The notes under the pieces: generated by a model
Told to the model about the DNA's origin: nothing
Database searches by the model: none
The model's input: the letters and a program-made list of their open reading frames with translations, nothing else
Origin: Symbiodinium natans
Taxonomy: Eukaryota; Sar; Dinophyceae; Suessiales; Symbiodiniaceae
Reading direction: 5' to 3'
NCBI GenBank assembly: GCA_905221605.1
Contig: CAJNDS010002678.1
Span: 247,501 to 311,500 of the forward strand
DNA: 64,000 bases
Shown: positions 43,083 through 53,170 of the stretch, in pieces
Numbering within the stretch: position 1 is the first letter of the stretch
How the letters are laid out: each line of letters begins with the position of its first letter
Translations under genes and position numbers: made by a program

Positions 43083-44136
43083 CTCGGACTGGCCTGGCTT
43101 CAACCAGCAGTCGGCTGACACAACAGCCCGGGAGCGAGGATGGCCCACCTCGGAACCCACATGGCTGCTCGGACTCCAGGCGGACGACTTGAGGGTAGGG
43201 TTTAGGGTTTCGGGTTTAGGGTTTGGGGTTTCGGGTTTGTAGGGTTTAGGTTTAGGACAAGCTTTTCATACGGTACAGTAGCGAAATGCCTGCGCCAACT
43301 GGATGGTTTGTACGGCTAGCACCTGCTAAATAGCATTCCAGCCTCCTCATGCTGCCCCAGCACCCAACAGCCAAAGTGCTCATGTACCATAAGAACCATA
43401 AGAGAGACCGCAAGCATGCCCGACATGAGCACCTCGACACTTTTGAAAAATTCTCAGGAGTTTGCGTAACTCAGGGTATTCTCGACAAGAGGATCCTAAA
43501 CCCTACACCCTCAAACCATCTGAAACTGCTTCCCTCTGCTCAGCTCAGGCTCTGGCTGCGGCCACGCTGAGCTTCTGCGGGCTTGAGGCCTCGACCTGGG
43601 AAGAGGACGGAACGAATGAAGGGATGTTTCAGGTCTTTCTAGACTATCGGGCCCGTTTGTCTTCTCCCAGATTGATATGGTTCGTCATAATTGCTTGATA
43701 TGGGCATGATCTTCAGAACGTGCATATTATGTGGAATGCAATTTGTGTTTGTGCGCGTATGTGAGGAGACAGTGCTCATGACTACGAAGTCCGGGGCGCC
43801 CACCAAAACAAAGCCTGCCACTGCGATGGGGCCTAGCTTCAGCGCGCGGAACCTGGGCAAGAGGCCACTCCTTGCTAAAGAATTAGGCCACTTGAAGAGG
43901 CATCCTTGTCGTGAATTCGAGGCAACGTGGAGAGTTGAGAAATCGACGATCTGACCAGAAACCATCCTTGGACAGTTCCCATCGTCCCAAGGTCGAAGCA
44001 GCGGCCCTGGTTTGGCACGATCCTGTGGCTGCGCGACAGTCAGGCAGCCTGGGCATTGAGGGCAAGAGAGGATGTTGAATCTTGAAGTTATGCAGCGTAG
44101 ACGCTTAATTGCAAAGGATGTGGGAAGTGCCTATAG

Positions 44137-44973
44137 GTGTCTGGTGCTTCTTTTCGTACCTCTGGGCTAGCTAACAACCCTGGGCTGCTGGTGCCACTGT
44201 CTGAGCTCAACGCACTCCGTGGTTTCCTCGGCTTGAAGGACTGTAGTTTCAGGGCAGCCCGCATCCGTCATATTTCAGAAACGTGTAACAATTGTGACGA
44301 TCTTGTGAGTGAGTCGAACAGTGCTCCGACGTACTGCCACGCACAAGGGCATGTACTCTAGTACAGCCAAGCCTCTGAAACGGTGAGAAGCCAGCCTTCA
44401 AGGAGCATGGCGCTCCACACGACATTGCAAGAGAAACAAGCTGATACGTCCGTGACTTCCGAACGTGACCAATCAGAATGAAACGAAAGGCTGATGCAAA
44501 AAAATCAATCCCTAAACCCTGAAACTTCCAAACCCTGCACCAGAAAACCGAAGTCCTTGCAAAGTGGAGGGCCTGAGTTGGGAAGGACCATGTTGCCAGG
44601 CAGTTCGGTCGGCATGCGAACCTGCAGCATGCAGAGCTGAGGCCAGACAGCTACCTGTGGCTTTGGGAATCTTTGGGTTTATAGGGTGTTTGGTATAGAA
44701 GTTTAGGGTCTCGACAGGGTAAGGGGATTTATGTGGACACGCCATGAGGAGGAGTCAAGATGCCAGTCGCACCTTGTGCCAGCCATCGCTGCGCACCTTG
44801 CAGATGGTGCAGCGCTCGAACCTGAGAACCGAGGCATCCAGGTTGGAGCACGCCATGCTATGCGTCGGAAGTATGCAGGACATGTAGTTGCATCCGGTGG
44901 CATGTTGGCGGTCAGCCTCCGTGCAGATATCCTTCGTCGACTCCGTTACGTAATCCACGAACAAGTGGTGCAA
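44137..44973. CDS. two unresolved open frames
   Basis: 44137-44361 is open on the plus strand (LVPLSELNALRGFLGLKDCS). 44755-44973 is open on the minus strand (HHLFVDYVTESTKDICTEAD then ERCTICKVRSDGWHKVRLAS, with a CxxC pair). Neither belongs to a family I recognise. The minus one fits the strand of the neighbouring AP2/nuclease-like gene. Confidence 0.22.
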
Positions 44974-45163
44974 ATTTGAACTTTCAACCTTGTGCGCAAG
45001 CTATCAATTCGCATGCAAAGCTAACGACGAAAAACAAAATACCCGGCCTTATCTAAGGATTGCTTCGTGAACGCGAGGAATCGGACAGCTTAGCTTTGCC
45101 CAGCTACCAGGTCGGCCATGTTGCAGAATGTGTTTCTGATATTTTCTCATGCGCCATGTACCT

Positions 45164-46546
45164 TTATTGACTTCTCGGCAGCAGCTTGACCAGGCGATTA
45201 TGCGTTACTGATGGGAGCACTGCTGAGCCATCCCAACCACGTAGGTCCAGAAAGTAATCCAACTGCCAGGCATGCCTGGTTCTGCAACTCGGGCTCTTGG
45301 GCAGCTTCCATGGCGGATACAACTCCAAGTTCGTTGGCTTCTGTCCTAGCAGCGCTCGTTCAGCCAGAAGAGGGGCTGGAAACACAAACATGCCCAACAG
45401 AGCCTCGTTATCCATAATGGCGACCAGGAGCAGATCGAAATCATGCTCGTCATACGCAAGTCGACCCAAAGCCCCGCCATTCTTCCAAAGGTTTACTAGA
45501 TAACGGTTTCTGCTCTTCAAGCGGGATGCTTTCTCTTGCACATTCCATTCGGCGGAGCTGTGTGTGCTGAGCACTGAGTCTACAGTTCCTGATGTCAGCA
45601 ACGGTTTCCTGAGCTCGAACTGTGAGCAGGAAAGCGCCCTAGCCATCAATCGGTGCGCCTGCTGTTCCATGCGGTGTGAAGCACAGCATTGTAGTGCAGC
45701 CTCGTTCATTGTACAATGAGGAAAGTGTTCAGGCTGATGGAAGCACTCATACAAGGTACGGCCAATGTCAGGCACGCGCAAGTACTCATCTCTGCTTGTG
45801 CCCAAAGTTAGCCTCAAGGATGTTTGGGTGACCAAGCTTCCAGGAATTCGCCAAAGAATGTTGTGTTCAAGGTCCCGGGGTATGAGAAGTAGCAGCATAC
45901 CCGCGTAGCCTTGCACCTTCCTGAAGTAGTACGACTGCTTACGGTTTCCGCTCGCGCTAGCCGACTTTAGTTGAAGACAGAGGCCCCCGTTGCAGGACCC
46001 TTTGGGCCGGAAAAGCGCATCAACCTTAGAATGTCCGGCAACCGTAACTATTTCATAGTCTGCTGCCTGGTCCGATGATTGGAAGAGAGCCTGCAAGAGG
46101 CGTATGGACTGCGCCTCTGCTTGGTCTGCGCCGCTGGCAATGCGTGCCGCAAGTGCGCGATCTCGAGCTTCAGCAGCACTTTCTGTGAAAAGGGCTTCCA
46201 TCTGGGTGGGAAAGTTTAATGACCTCTTCAGTCGAGCCTGATCTTGACACAAGCTGCGGAGCCGTTCGTCATACGCGCATGCCGCGTCTACGTCGGACTG
46301 GAAGTAGCCCACATGATAGCTCGTGCCTGCAACAGAGACCGTGGCGCTGAACTTTTGTGCGACTTTGTGCCAACTCACGCCGGTGAACTGACTGGTGGCC
46401 AGTTTACGCGACCATCGACTTCGCAATGCTGCGAGAACATGCTGAAGCTTCAGGCTGTGAGCCATTGCTGTCGATGCTTGAGCCATGTCATCTCCTGTGA
46501 AGATCTTAGTGGTAATTCGAGGGCCTGAGTACATGCCACCAAACAA
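45164..46546 (-). CDS. AP2 domain protein with two tandem PD-(D/E)XK-like nuclease domains, copy 2
   Basis: Single uninterrupted frame of 460 codons, co-linear with the gene at 17399-18931 from the AP2 domain to the C-terminus and roughly half identical by eye. AP2 domain is at residues about 52-114 (FTGVSWH, YHVGYF, ACAYDERLRSLCQD, LNFP). The first nuclease-like core has VDALFRPKG (Asp176) and LQLKSAS (Gln192, Lys194); the second has VDSVL (Asp323) and VQEKAS (Gln337, Lys339), followed by ALGRLAYDEHDFDLLLVAIM. The C-terminal block is AWQLDYFLDLRGWDG. The N-terminus is shorter than in copy 1. No intron. The constant Asp and Gln-x-Lys in both domains of both copies argue for a real, selected protein and not a decayed copy. 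An internal ATG (MAQAST, residue 21) could be the true start. Confidence 0.85.
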   Translation of the reverse strand: MFGGMYSGPRITTKIFTGDDMAQASTAMAHSLKLQHVLAALRSRWSRKLATSQFTGVSWHKVAQKFSATVSVAGTSYHVGYFQSDVDAACAYDERLRSLCQDQARLKRSLNFPTQMEALFTESAAEARDRALAARIASGADQAEAQSIRLLQALFQSSDQAADYEIVTVAGHSKVDALFRPKGSCNGGLCLQLKSASASGNRKQSYYFRKVQGYAGMLLLLIPRDLEHNILWRIPGSLVTQTSLRLTLGTSRDEYLRVPDIGRTLYECFHQPEHFPHCTMNEAALQCCASHRMEQQAHRLMARALSCSQFELRKPLLTSGTVDSVLSTHSSAEWNVQEKASRLKSRNRYLVNLWKNGGALGRLAYDEHDFDLLLVAIMDNEALLGMFVFPAPLLAERALLGQKPTNLELYPPWKLPKSPSCRTRHAWQLDYFLDLRGWDGSAVLPSVTHNRLVKLLPRSQ

Positions 46547-46549
46547 AGC

Positions 46550-47600
46550 AGTAGCGGTCTCTCAGCTTCATGCTAAACGTTCCACAACCAAGCTGGCACA
46601 TCACAGTGAGTTTTAGCGCAGGGTTTTGGTAGAGTAAAACAAGTCCAGGGGGGTCTGAATCCCCCAGCACGACTTACGGTTGATGAATGCACTATTTGAA
46701 TAATTGTGGAGAGCCCAAGGCCCGAGCCATCTCAAGAAGTCGCCGAAGCACATGAAGAACATACCGGCCTGCCAAGTCCAACAGACACAATTGCATGCAA
46801 CCTTGGGATGGGCCGAGCATCTTCATTTCCAAAGACGAGAAGTCTAGACGCAGAAAGGGCCACGCAAAAAAACCAACAGCATGCTCCTCTCATTCCGCAG
46901 CCCTTCTTGTGGCAAGGCATATCAAGCTAGGTAGTAGGCCCTTGGGATAGTTTATTTCTCTTATTGGGCTTAAGAGGATTTTGTTTAGGAACTTTTTTTT
47001 TTTTTTCCTGAGGGTTTTTTCTCAAGACCATCCTAGCAAGGGGTTGAGGGTTTAGGGGTTAGGGAAGGCAATGGTGAGGAAAGTCGTTGTCTGCAACCTC
47101 CAAGCGCCTGCGTGGCTTTCTGACAGCCCAGCTGCTCCCGAAGCTCCGGAGTCCACAAATGGCCTTGGCAGGGTCCTAAAGGTGGGCTAAACCCTACAAA
47201 CCCTAATCTCGTGCCTCTTCAGCCGCTGTGGGGATGGCCAGGGGGAGGCGGCATTTGCAGCTAAAACCAGAAGCTGAATCAATTCTATATAAGGCGCTCG
47301 TCTCTGACCAATTGCCCCGCCATCGATCCTGCTCGTCTCAGGCAGATTATATGAATTATATGCAAATCTCTTCCACACCGTTGCGTGCGTCGTCCAAACT
47401 GGCCTTGGCGTGAGGATTGCGGATCTTCAGTAGCCGCAGCCTGTCCCCACCTCAAGCAGAACAACTTCAGTCCCGTGCGGATGAAGGGACATTTGCAAGA
47501 CAAAAGGCCTTTTGGGGAAGCTGCCATGCTTTTGGCTCATTTCATTGCATTTCCATTGTCAGTTTACATTAAGCCCATGATGGCCCATGATGTCTTCACA
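46550..47600. other. no gene resolved
   Basis: Upstream of the AP2/nuclease-like copy 2. It contains weak frames on both strands (for example plus 46706-46930), a poly-T run (46988-47005) and a short TTTAGGG remnant (47040-47065). No splice pair or family match was seen. Confidence 0.4.
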
Positions 47601-47639
47601 AGCATCAGCCAGGCAATCCTGGCTCCTTCCGGTCAGCAT

Positions 47640-50600
47640 GCGGGAATGTCTGAAGTCTGACGGTCAGTAAGCCGCCAGCGGCTGTCCAGGACGTCGAAGG
47701 CCTCGGACAAAAAGACCAGCTTCATTCTCCAAGCGCTCTGATCAGACTTGTGGTGGTCGGCATCGGTAGGAGCTAGTCTAGCATTGCTTGTCTGACAGAA
47801 TTGAAGAGGGGTGTACATAGCCGGCAGCGTTGCGAGTCTGCAGAAAGGGCCCAGGCGTCGATCAGGGAGTAGGCATGGTTGGGGACGAGCCCTGCCGCCC
47901 GAATCTCCTGACACACACACACACACATACACACACATCGTTTATGTGATATTGTATTATATTGAAATGTTGTATACCAGGTCTTGACTGACAAAGTTGA
48001 ACATGCATCCACCACCTTTCCACTGATGTGCCACTCCATGCCTCTTCACTTCGAGACTTGCTGGAGCTCGTGGAGACAGTCATCAGGAACTTTGCCTTTT
48101 GATGAGCTGACATGTTCTTTCCTGATTATGGCAGACCTAGGCATGAGCAAGACCGGCAGAACTGAACTGCCAGCAAGGGGCATCTCTGGACGTACACATT
48201 GTCGCCCACAGAATGTCGGCATCAAACTCCTAGCCCGCACCGCATGTCAGTCAGTCAGCGCAATGTACAATCGCACAGGCGTTGAGATCACACTCTTCAC
48301 TGTCAGCGAACAATTGGATCTGGATTCAGGGGCGGTGCAACTCAAGACAGACATTGTTTTCATCTGCATGGAGGACATAAGAAACAAGGCTGAGGCTTTG
48401 AACCTTGGTCCCTGCAAAGTTCAAACTGCACAAAGCAAGTCGGATACAACTTTAGCAGGAGCCATGGCCATTCGAGTATGCGCCGGCCCAAGTCACTCCT
48501 GCAACCTCCAAAGCAGCCCATGAACATAACTCTTGAAGTAGGAAGCCGTGTTTTGTAGCTGACAGCCTCTTTGTCGAATTGGATGGTCTCGCAGGGCCAG
48601 CCGGTGAGGATGGTCAGAGCTTCCTGCTGAGGCAGGCTGGACGTGCACATGTCTGCTTGCTCGGGGGAACGCAAGCTCACAGCGAACAGTAGACCCTCCG
48701 CCAGTTCGTATCATCGAAATTGAATCGAAACGACTGAAGCTACTGCATGCCAAGCCAGCATCACTGCCCGAAGCAAACCTTGTTGACTCTAAATTCCATG
48801 GCGCTCCTCAGCCTCTCCGCCAGCAATGGCCTGCCCATGTATGTTTGAAGGTTCTTGGATATTAGGTAAAGTTCTATGACGAAGGCGGCTCGAAAAGGTA
48901 AATAGAATCACGTTGACTTAAGGTGCTTAGAACCCGAATTGCACAACTGCCTATGAAACTTTGAGTAGACGTAGTCTTCAAGGTCAACTCAGGAGCCGTC
49001 ATGAAGCACTTGTGAGCTGCAATGGGCAGTCGCACTAGCTCTTGTCGCACTTGCTCTTGCTTTTGTGTTTTTGCCACCAAGATTCAGGGGCTCCTCGGCT
49101 TTGGGGGTTTGAGGTTTAATTAGTCATTCGAGTTTTCAGAGCGAAACAAAAAGACCATTCAGAATGCGACTTTTCATCGTTTGCAACAGTGCTGTCGCCA
49201 AACAGGCCTGGTAGGAGCCGCAAGCTTTGGCGAAGCCCTTTTCGATGATACTGGCCCAAAGCTGACCTAATTACTGTCAAGACAAGCTTGGGGTTTGGGT
49301 GGTTTAGGGTTAGGGTTCCATCCAGGTTTCGGGTTTAAGAGCGACGGCTTAGATAGTCTGCAGAACATGAAAACCCCTCTCCTTATTCGTGCCCTTGGGC
49401 TGCGAACATTTGCGCGTAGCGCAATACGCCAGCTGCGTGTACCTGGCCGGTGCAGGCCAGACTCTAGTGACTCTAGTGCAGCCTTGCTTCAAAGAACCCA
49501 AACTCAAGCACATCCACGTGTGGAGCATCCTTTGCAGGCCCAAACTCAGCACTCACAACCCGAAACCCCGATCCCTATCAGCCCATCTCTTCATTCCCAA
49601 CGCACTGCAGATGGCTCTTTCAGCAAATGCAGGTTTCTGGGGCACGTCCCCAGACCGTTTCCGATGCACGGCAGGCGGTCGTCAACTATAACCTCAAGCT
49701 GCCAAAGTGAGTCTTCAAGTCAGCCAGCGTCTAAGGGCCTGGGAAATTGAAATGGTTGAGATGTTTTTTGGGAAGCTTATAGCAGAAGTTACATTACAAA
49801 AAATGAGGAGTACTAAGTTGGTACTTATTTAGGCTCCTGTACTAACAGCTAACAGACCCATGGCTATGATCAGGGGGTGGGGCCGTGGTGCTTGTCGAGA
49901 CACATCCCGCCAGCGACCACCGAGCCAGAATCGCACTAAATAGGCCTCGTCAAGGAGATTGCAGGTATTGGGAGTGAGGAGGGGCTCACATAAAGGCGCC
50001 TGAGACATTAGAATAGGGTTTTGGGGGTTACCATAGTTTCCTTATAAAGGGACCCTAAGGGAATACTACGAGTAATTATTCCGACCCCTATTTTTACATG
50101 TATTCTGTGGACCGAGAACTCCCTGCGCATTGGAAACATTTTTCAAGCTTGCAGGCATCGAGATCTACAGCGGTTTCTAATGGAATGCAGTTGCCGTGTC
50201 GTGCACATCTGCAAAGGCGACGCGCTGCGCTGCATTATCGTACTTGCATGGCTACGCAGCGGTTGCCGAGGCCATGCCGCCGCAACAGAGCAGAGTTCTC
50301 AGCGCCAAGCCCCAGGGCGACTGAACTGGCGCTGGTCAGGGAGTAACCTGCGCTCGGGGGCTTGTGGACGGCAACTTCGCCACGCAATCTCGGCAACGAG
50401 AACCAAAGGAAACGAAAGCAACACACGATCTGGCCAAACCCCCTTCAACTCAAGGTGATCTTGCAAACCCTAAACAAAGGAGTTGAACCCCTCCCCTCCC
50501 TCTACAAGCAAAGTGATTCTTCTTTTACAAGTCACAAGTAAGGGTGACAAGTCCCTTCTAACTATAGTTAGGAGAGTGCGGTGCCCTCCGCAAGTTCCTG

Positions 50601-50674
50601 GCCTCTGCACCAAGCGCCCGCCCTGAAACTCGGCCATGGCGGCCAGGGAGGAGAGGAACCAGCAGTCCCCCAGC
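47640..50674 (-). CDS. calpain-like cysteine protease (peptidase family C2), partial
   Basis: Calpains cleave proteins with a Cys-His-Asn triad. The exon at 50611-50674 reads LGDCWFLSSLAAMAEFQGGR, the active-site cysteine motif. The exon at 47822-47907 reads EIRAAGLVPNHAYSLIDAWA, the active-site histidine motif (GLV-HAYS). An exon at about 48570-48630 reads PQQEALTILTGWPCETIQFD, resembling the segment between them. A further stretch at about 47640-47760 (SDQSAWRMKLVFLSEAFDVL) would follow; the Asn motif (NPWG) was not found. The intron after the Cys exon carries a family B element. A long minus frame at 48874-49080 (MVAKTQKQEQVRQELVRLPI) lies inside this span and may be another exon. The N-terminal part of the gene is not located. 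Confidence 0.72.
50011..50091. repeat. introner-like element, family B, copy 2
   Basis: GAATAGGGTTTTGGGGGTTA at the left; GGGACCCTAAGGGAATACTA then GTAATTATTCCGACCCCTA at the right. It lies in a calpain intron. Confidence 0.85.
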
Positions 50675-50891
50675 CTGGGATATAAAGCTTAAGGGTTGTT
50701 AGGGTTCATACAGGTTAGAGGGTTTGGGCTTAACCCAAAAACTCTAAACCTATAACCCAAAGCCTAACCGTCGATTTGTGTTGGCTCAGGGCTTGCTTAC
50801 ATAGTTTAGTGCCCAAGCCTTGAGTTTTTTGCACGGAGTTTTTTGTTGCTTGCGATTTTTGGGCGTTTATAGTTGTTCTCGTTTCAGGCGC

Positions 50892-51470
50892 TTAGCTTTG
50901 GCTTTGTGGGCCTAGTAAAGCGACCCCGAGGTGCACGCTTGAAACCTGGACAAGTGGCTCGCCCTGCTGGACGTCATCGGCGCTAGGGGTTCCCCGGAAG
51001 AGCTGCCAGTCCTGCAAGCGTTCTACCAGGGCTGCTGGTGCCGCTTTGAGGGAATCTCTGTGACATCTTCTGATGAACCCGAGGGCACAAAAGACGTTAA
51101 GCAATCTCCCTGAGGGGCAAAAAGCAGAAGCAAGTTCGGTAGGCTTCCCTGTGTCGTCCTCCCGGCGCCAGAGAATGCGGTCGTCGTGGGCCCCGATTTC
51201 ATGAGGCCTCCAGCACTTGTGCAAATGACCATATGAGCGTGAAGCCAGAAGACTGGACGACCGTCCACAGTGATGCTCAAGGCAACAAGTTGGATGGAAC
51301 TCCTCACTTTCAGTTTGACACCACTTCTGTCTCCTGCAACCCCGACAGCAGCCCACTCGCCTGCACCATTTGGTGACGCGGCCTCGGCTTCGAGAGCTGG
51401 GAAGTAACTTGACGGCGACTCTTGGGAGCATTGTGTGTAACTTACGTGCATCGGGGCACAGGGGTTCCAT
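50892..51470 (-). CDS. unrecognised open frame, 192 codons
   Basis: Minus frame with Cys/His-rich first half (RRVGCCRGCRRQKWCQ, CCLEHHCGRS) and a protein-like second half (KAAPAALVERLQDWQLFRGT). An overlapping minus frame 51023-51571 is also open. It lies just upstream of the calpain Cys exon and might hold its N-terminal exons or be a separate gene. Confidence 0.28.
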   Translation of the reverse strand: MEPLCPDARKLHTMLPRVAVKLLPSSRSRGRVTKWCRRVGCCRGCRRQKWCQTESEEFHPTCCLEHHCGRSSSLLASRSYGHLHKCWRPHEIGAHDDRILWRREDDTGKPTELASAFCPSGRLLNVFCALGFIRRCHRDSLKAAPAALVERLQDWQLFRGTPSADDVQQGEPLVQVSSVHLGVALLGPQSQS

Positions 51471-52035
51471 GGCTGTCTGCTGCCGACTTTTCGCCTGCTG
51501 GGGACCGGGCCATGTCTAGTTGGAGGGAAGGACTCGTCACAGTAGCTGCGCTTGTCCCTCTGGCAGGCCATGTGGATGGCTTGAAGCTCAGCCGTCCTGT
51601 CTGCAACATGCTGGGCAGGGCTTCGATACTAGGAATCTGCTGCAAGGAGGGCTGCATGGCAAACTCTTGGGCCACGTGCAGCACAGCATCTGACGGAATT
51701 GAACTTGCAGACCCCTTCAGAAGAACCTTGGGGTCTCAATGAACTCGAAAAGCCTTCGCGGTCCAGAAAGGTTGAGTAAGGATTTAATATATGACTCTAG
51801 AAAGCATCCCCTTGATTTCGCCCTCAGGAAAGCACACTTTTTGGACAGCGCGCGAGGCTAGCCCACATGCAGCCTTGGCCCACTGCTCAGCTCCTGCATG
51901 CCTCCCTTCTGCAGGGGCTTCCCTGGGTGCGCGGGCGGGGTGACCACGCAGCCGCAGAGGTCCGCAGGAGGCCCGGACCCAGACAGTGGGATCTCACCCC
52001 GCTGGATGGGGCCGGTCGCCGACTGGACCTAGAGT

Positions 52036-52150
52036 TCATGGTTGGGCGTAGTATTCGAAAAAATGAAATCATAAGTACACAAATATTCAAACTCCTACTC
52101 CTTAACTGAGTTTAAGTACCCACAAAACATGTAAAACGTTACCCCACTAT
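52036..52150. repeat. introner-like element, family Q, copy 2
   Basis: Begins ATGGTTGGGCGTAGTATTCG; contains CTGAGTTTAAGTACCC and ends ACGTTACCCCACTATGACAA. It matches the copy at 29828-29937. It abuts the candidate exon at 52155-52205. Confidence 0.65.
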
Positions 52151-52455
52151 GACAAAGGGACGTGAGGGTCGAAGGCTGCCATCTCGGCCAGCAAGCCGGT
52201 CCTCAGCGGGTCTTCTTCTGGAGTTTTCAAGGTTCTGAGGGTTGAAATGAATAAATATCTAACAAGACATAAATAAAAAAAGATAAATCAATAAATATGT
52301 GAATATATAATATATAGATATATGTTATACATGAGTATAAGGCTATGAGTATAAGGCTGAACATACATACCTTGGTGCCATGCGAGTCACATGCTTCGCG
52401 TCTCTGCGCTTGACGGGGTGTAGAACCCAGATCCCAAGTCCTTCAAATCTGTGTG
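52150..52455 (-). CDS. two orphan exons
   Basis: Exon at about 52370-52452 reads PHRFEGLGIWVLHPVKRRDA then KHVTRMAPR, entered from a CAG acceptor. Exon at about 52150-52205 reads TPEEDPLRTGLLAEMAAFDP then HVPL. They are separated by an AT-rich intron. The family is not recognised; upstream calpain exons are one possibility. Confidence 0.35.
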
Positions 52456-53170
52456 GCTGCAATCATACGACATTAAAAGAGGTGCGTTCATAACCGTTCG
52501 TATGAACGTCTCTGACTCACACCCCAAGTCCTTCGCAAACATGCAGCGGATGGTGCTGGGTGTCACGTGGTGTGCAATCCACGTCTGCCTCAGGCGTGCA
52601 CGAGCACATTTTGTTGGTTGGCCATGTTGGCTCGAGATTGCCGAGCCCCCACGGTGGTTCCAATGTAGGGTTCGTTTCGGGGGTCGTTTTCTTTTTTTCG
52701 CAAGGGTGTCCAGTACGGCACAGAAGGTACAAGGCAGCTACAGTATGGGACCCCAACGAAGAACAACAGAACATGTTTTGCAATACCACTCTTACGTACT
52801 CTCACGCTGGAAGGCTCCGGGCCATCTGCATTTCGCATAGGGCGCCCCCTTGCAAAACCCCGATATACGAAAACATTAGTTCGAAACCCCAGAAAGGTTT
52901 CCGCAGTTTTCAAAACCCCAAATGTCAGTCAGACCCGTTCAAGCTACCTCAAGCCAGGGCTCTGCACAGTCGAAACTCTTCATTCCTGTGAGCCCTGAAC
53001 CCTCCCGAAGCGCTAAGCGAACTTCCCTGCATCCTGGGCTGGCGAATGGCGACAATTAGGGTTTAATTGGTGTAGAGTTTACGTCTCAACTGCTTTTTCT
53101 GTTTTTTGTTTCCTTCTCTGCCTCTCTCTGTCTCTCTCGTTCTCTCTCCCTCTTATTCTCTGTCCCGCTT

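Noticed and set aside
47984-48523. Plus-strand open frame of 179 codons
   Set aside because: It lies antisense inside an intron of the calpain-like gene, has no splice or family support, and its strand disagrees with the cluster. It cannot be excluded fully because its composition is protein-like.
49295-50458. Plus-strand open frames beside the calpain Cys exon
   Set aside because: They lie in a calpain intron region and lack splice or domain support.
52451-52991. Plus-strand open frames of 129-143 codons
   Set aside because: They overlap minus frames of similar quality and neighbour minus exons with acceptors; no family match.
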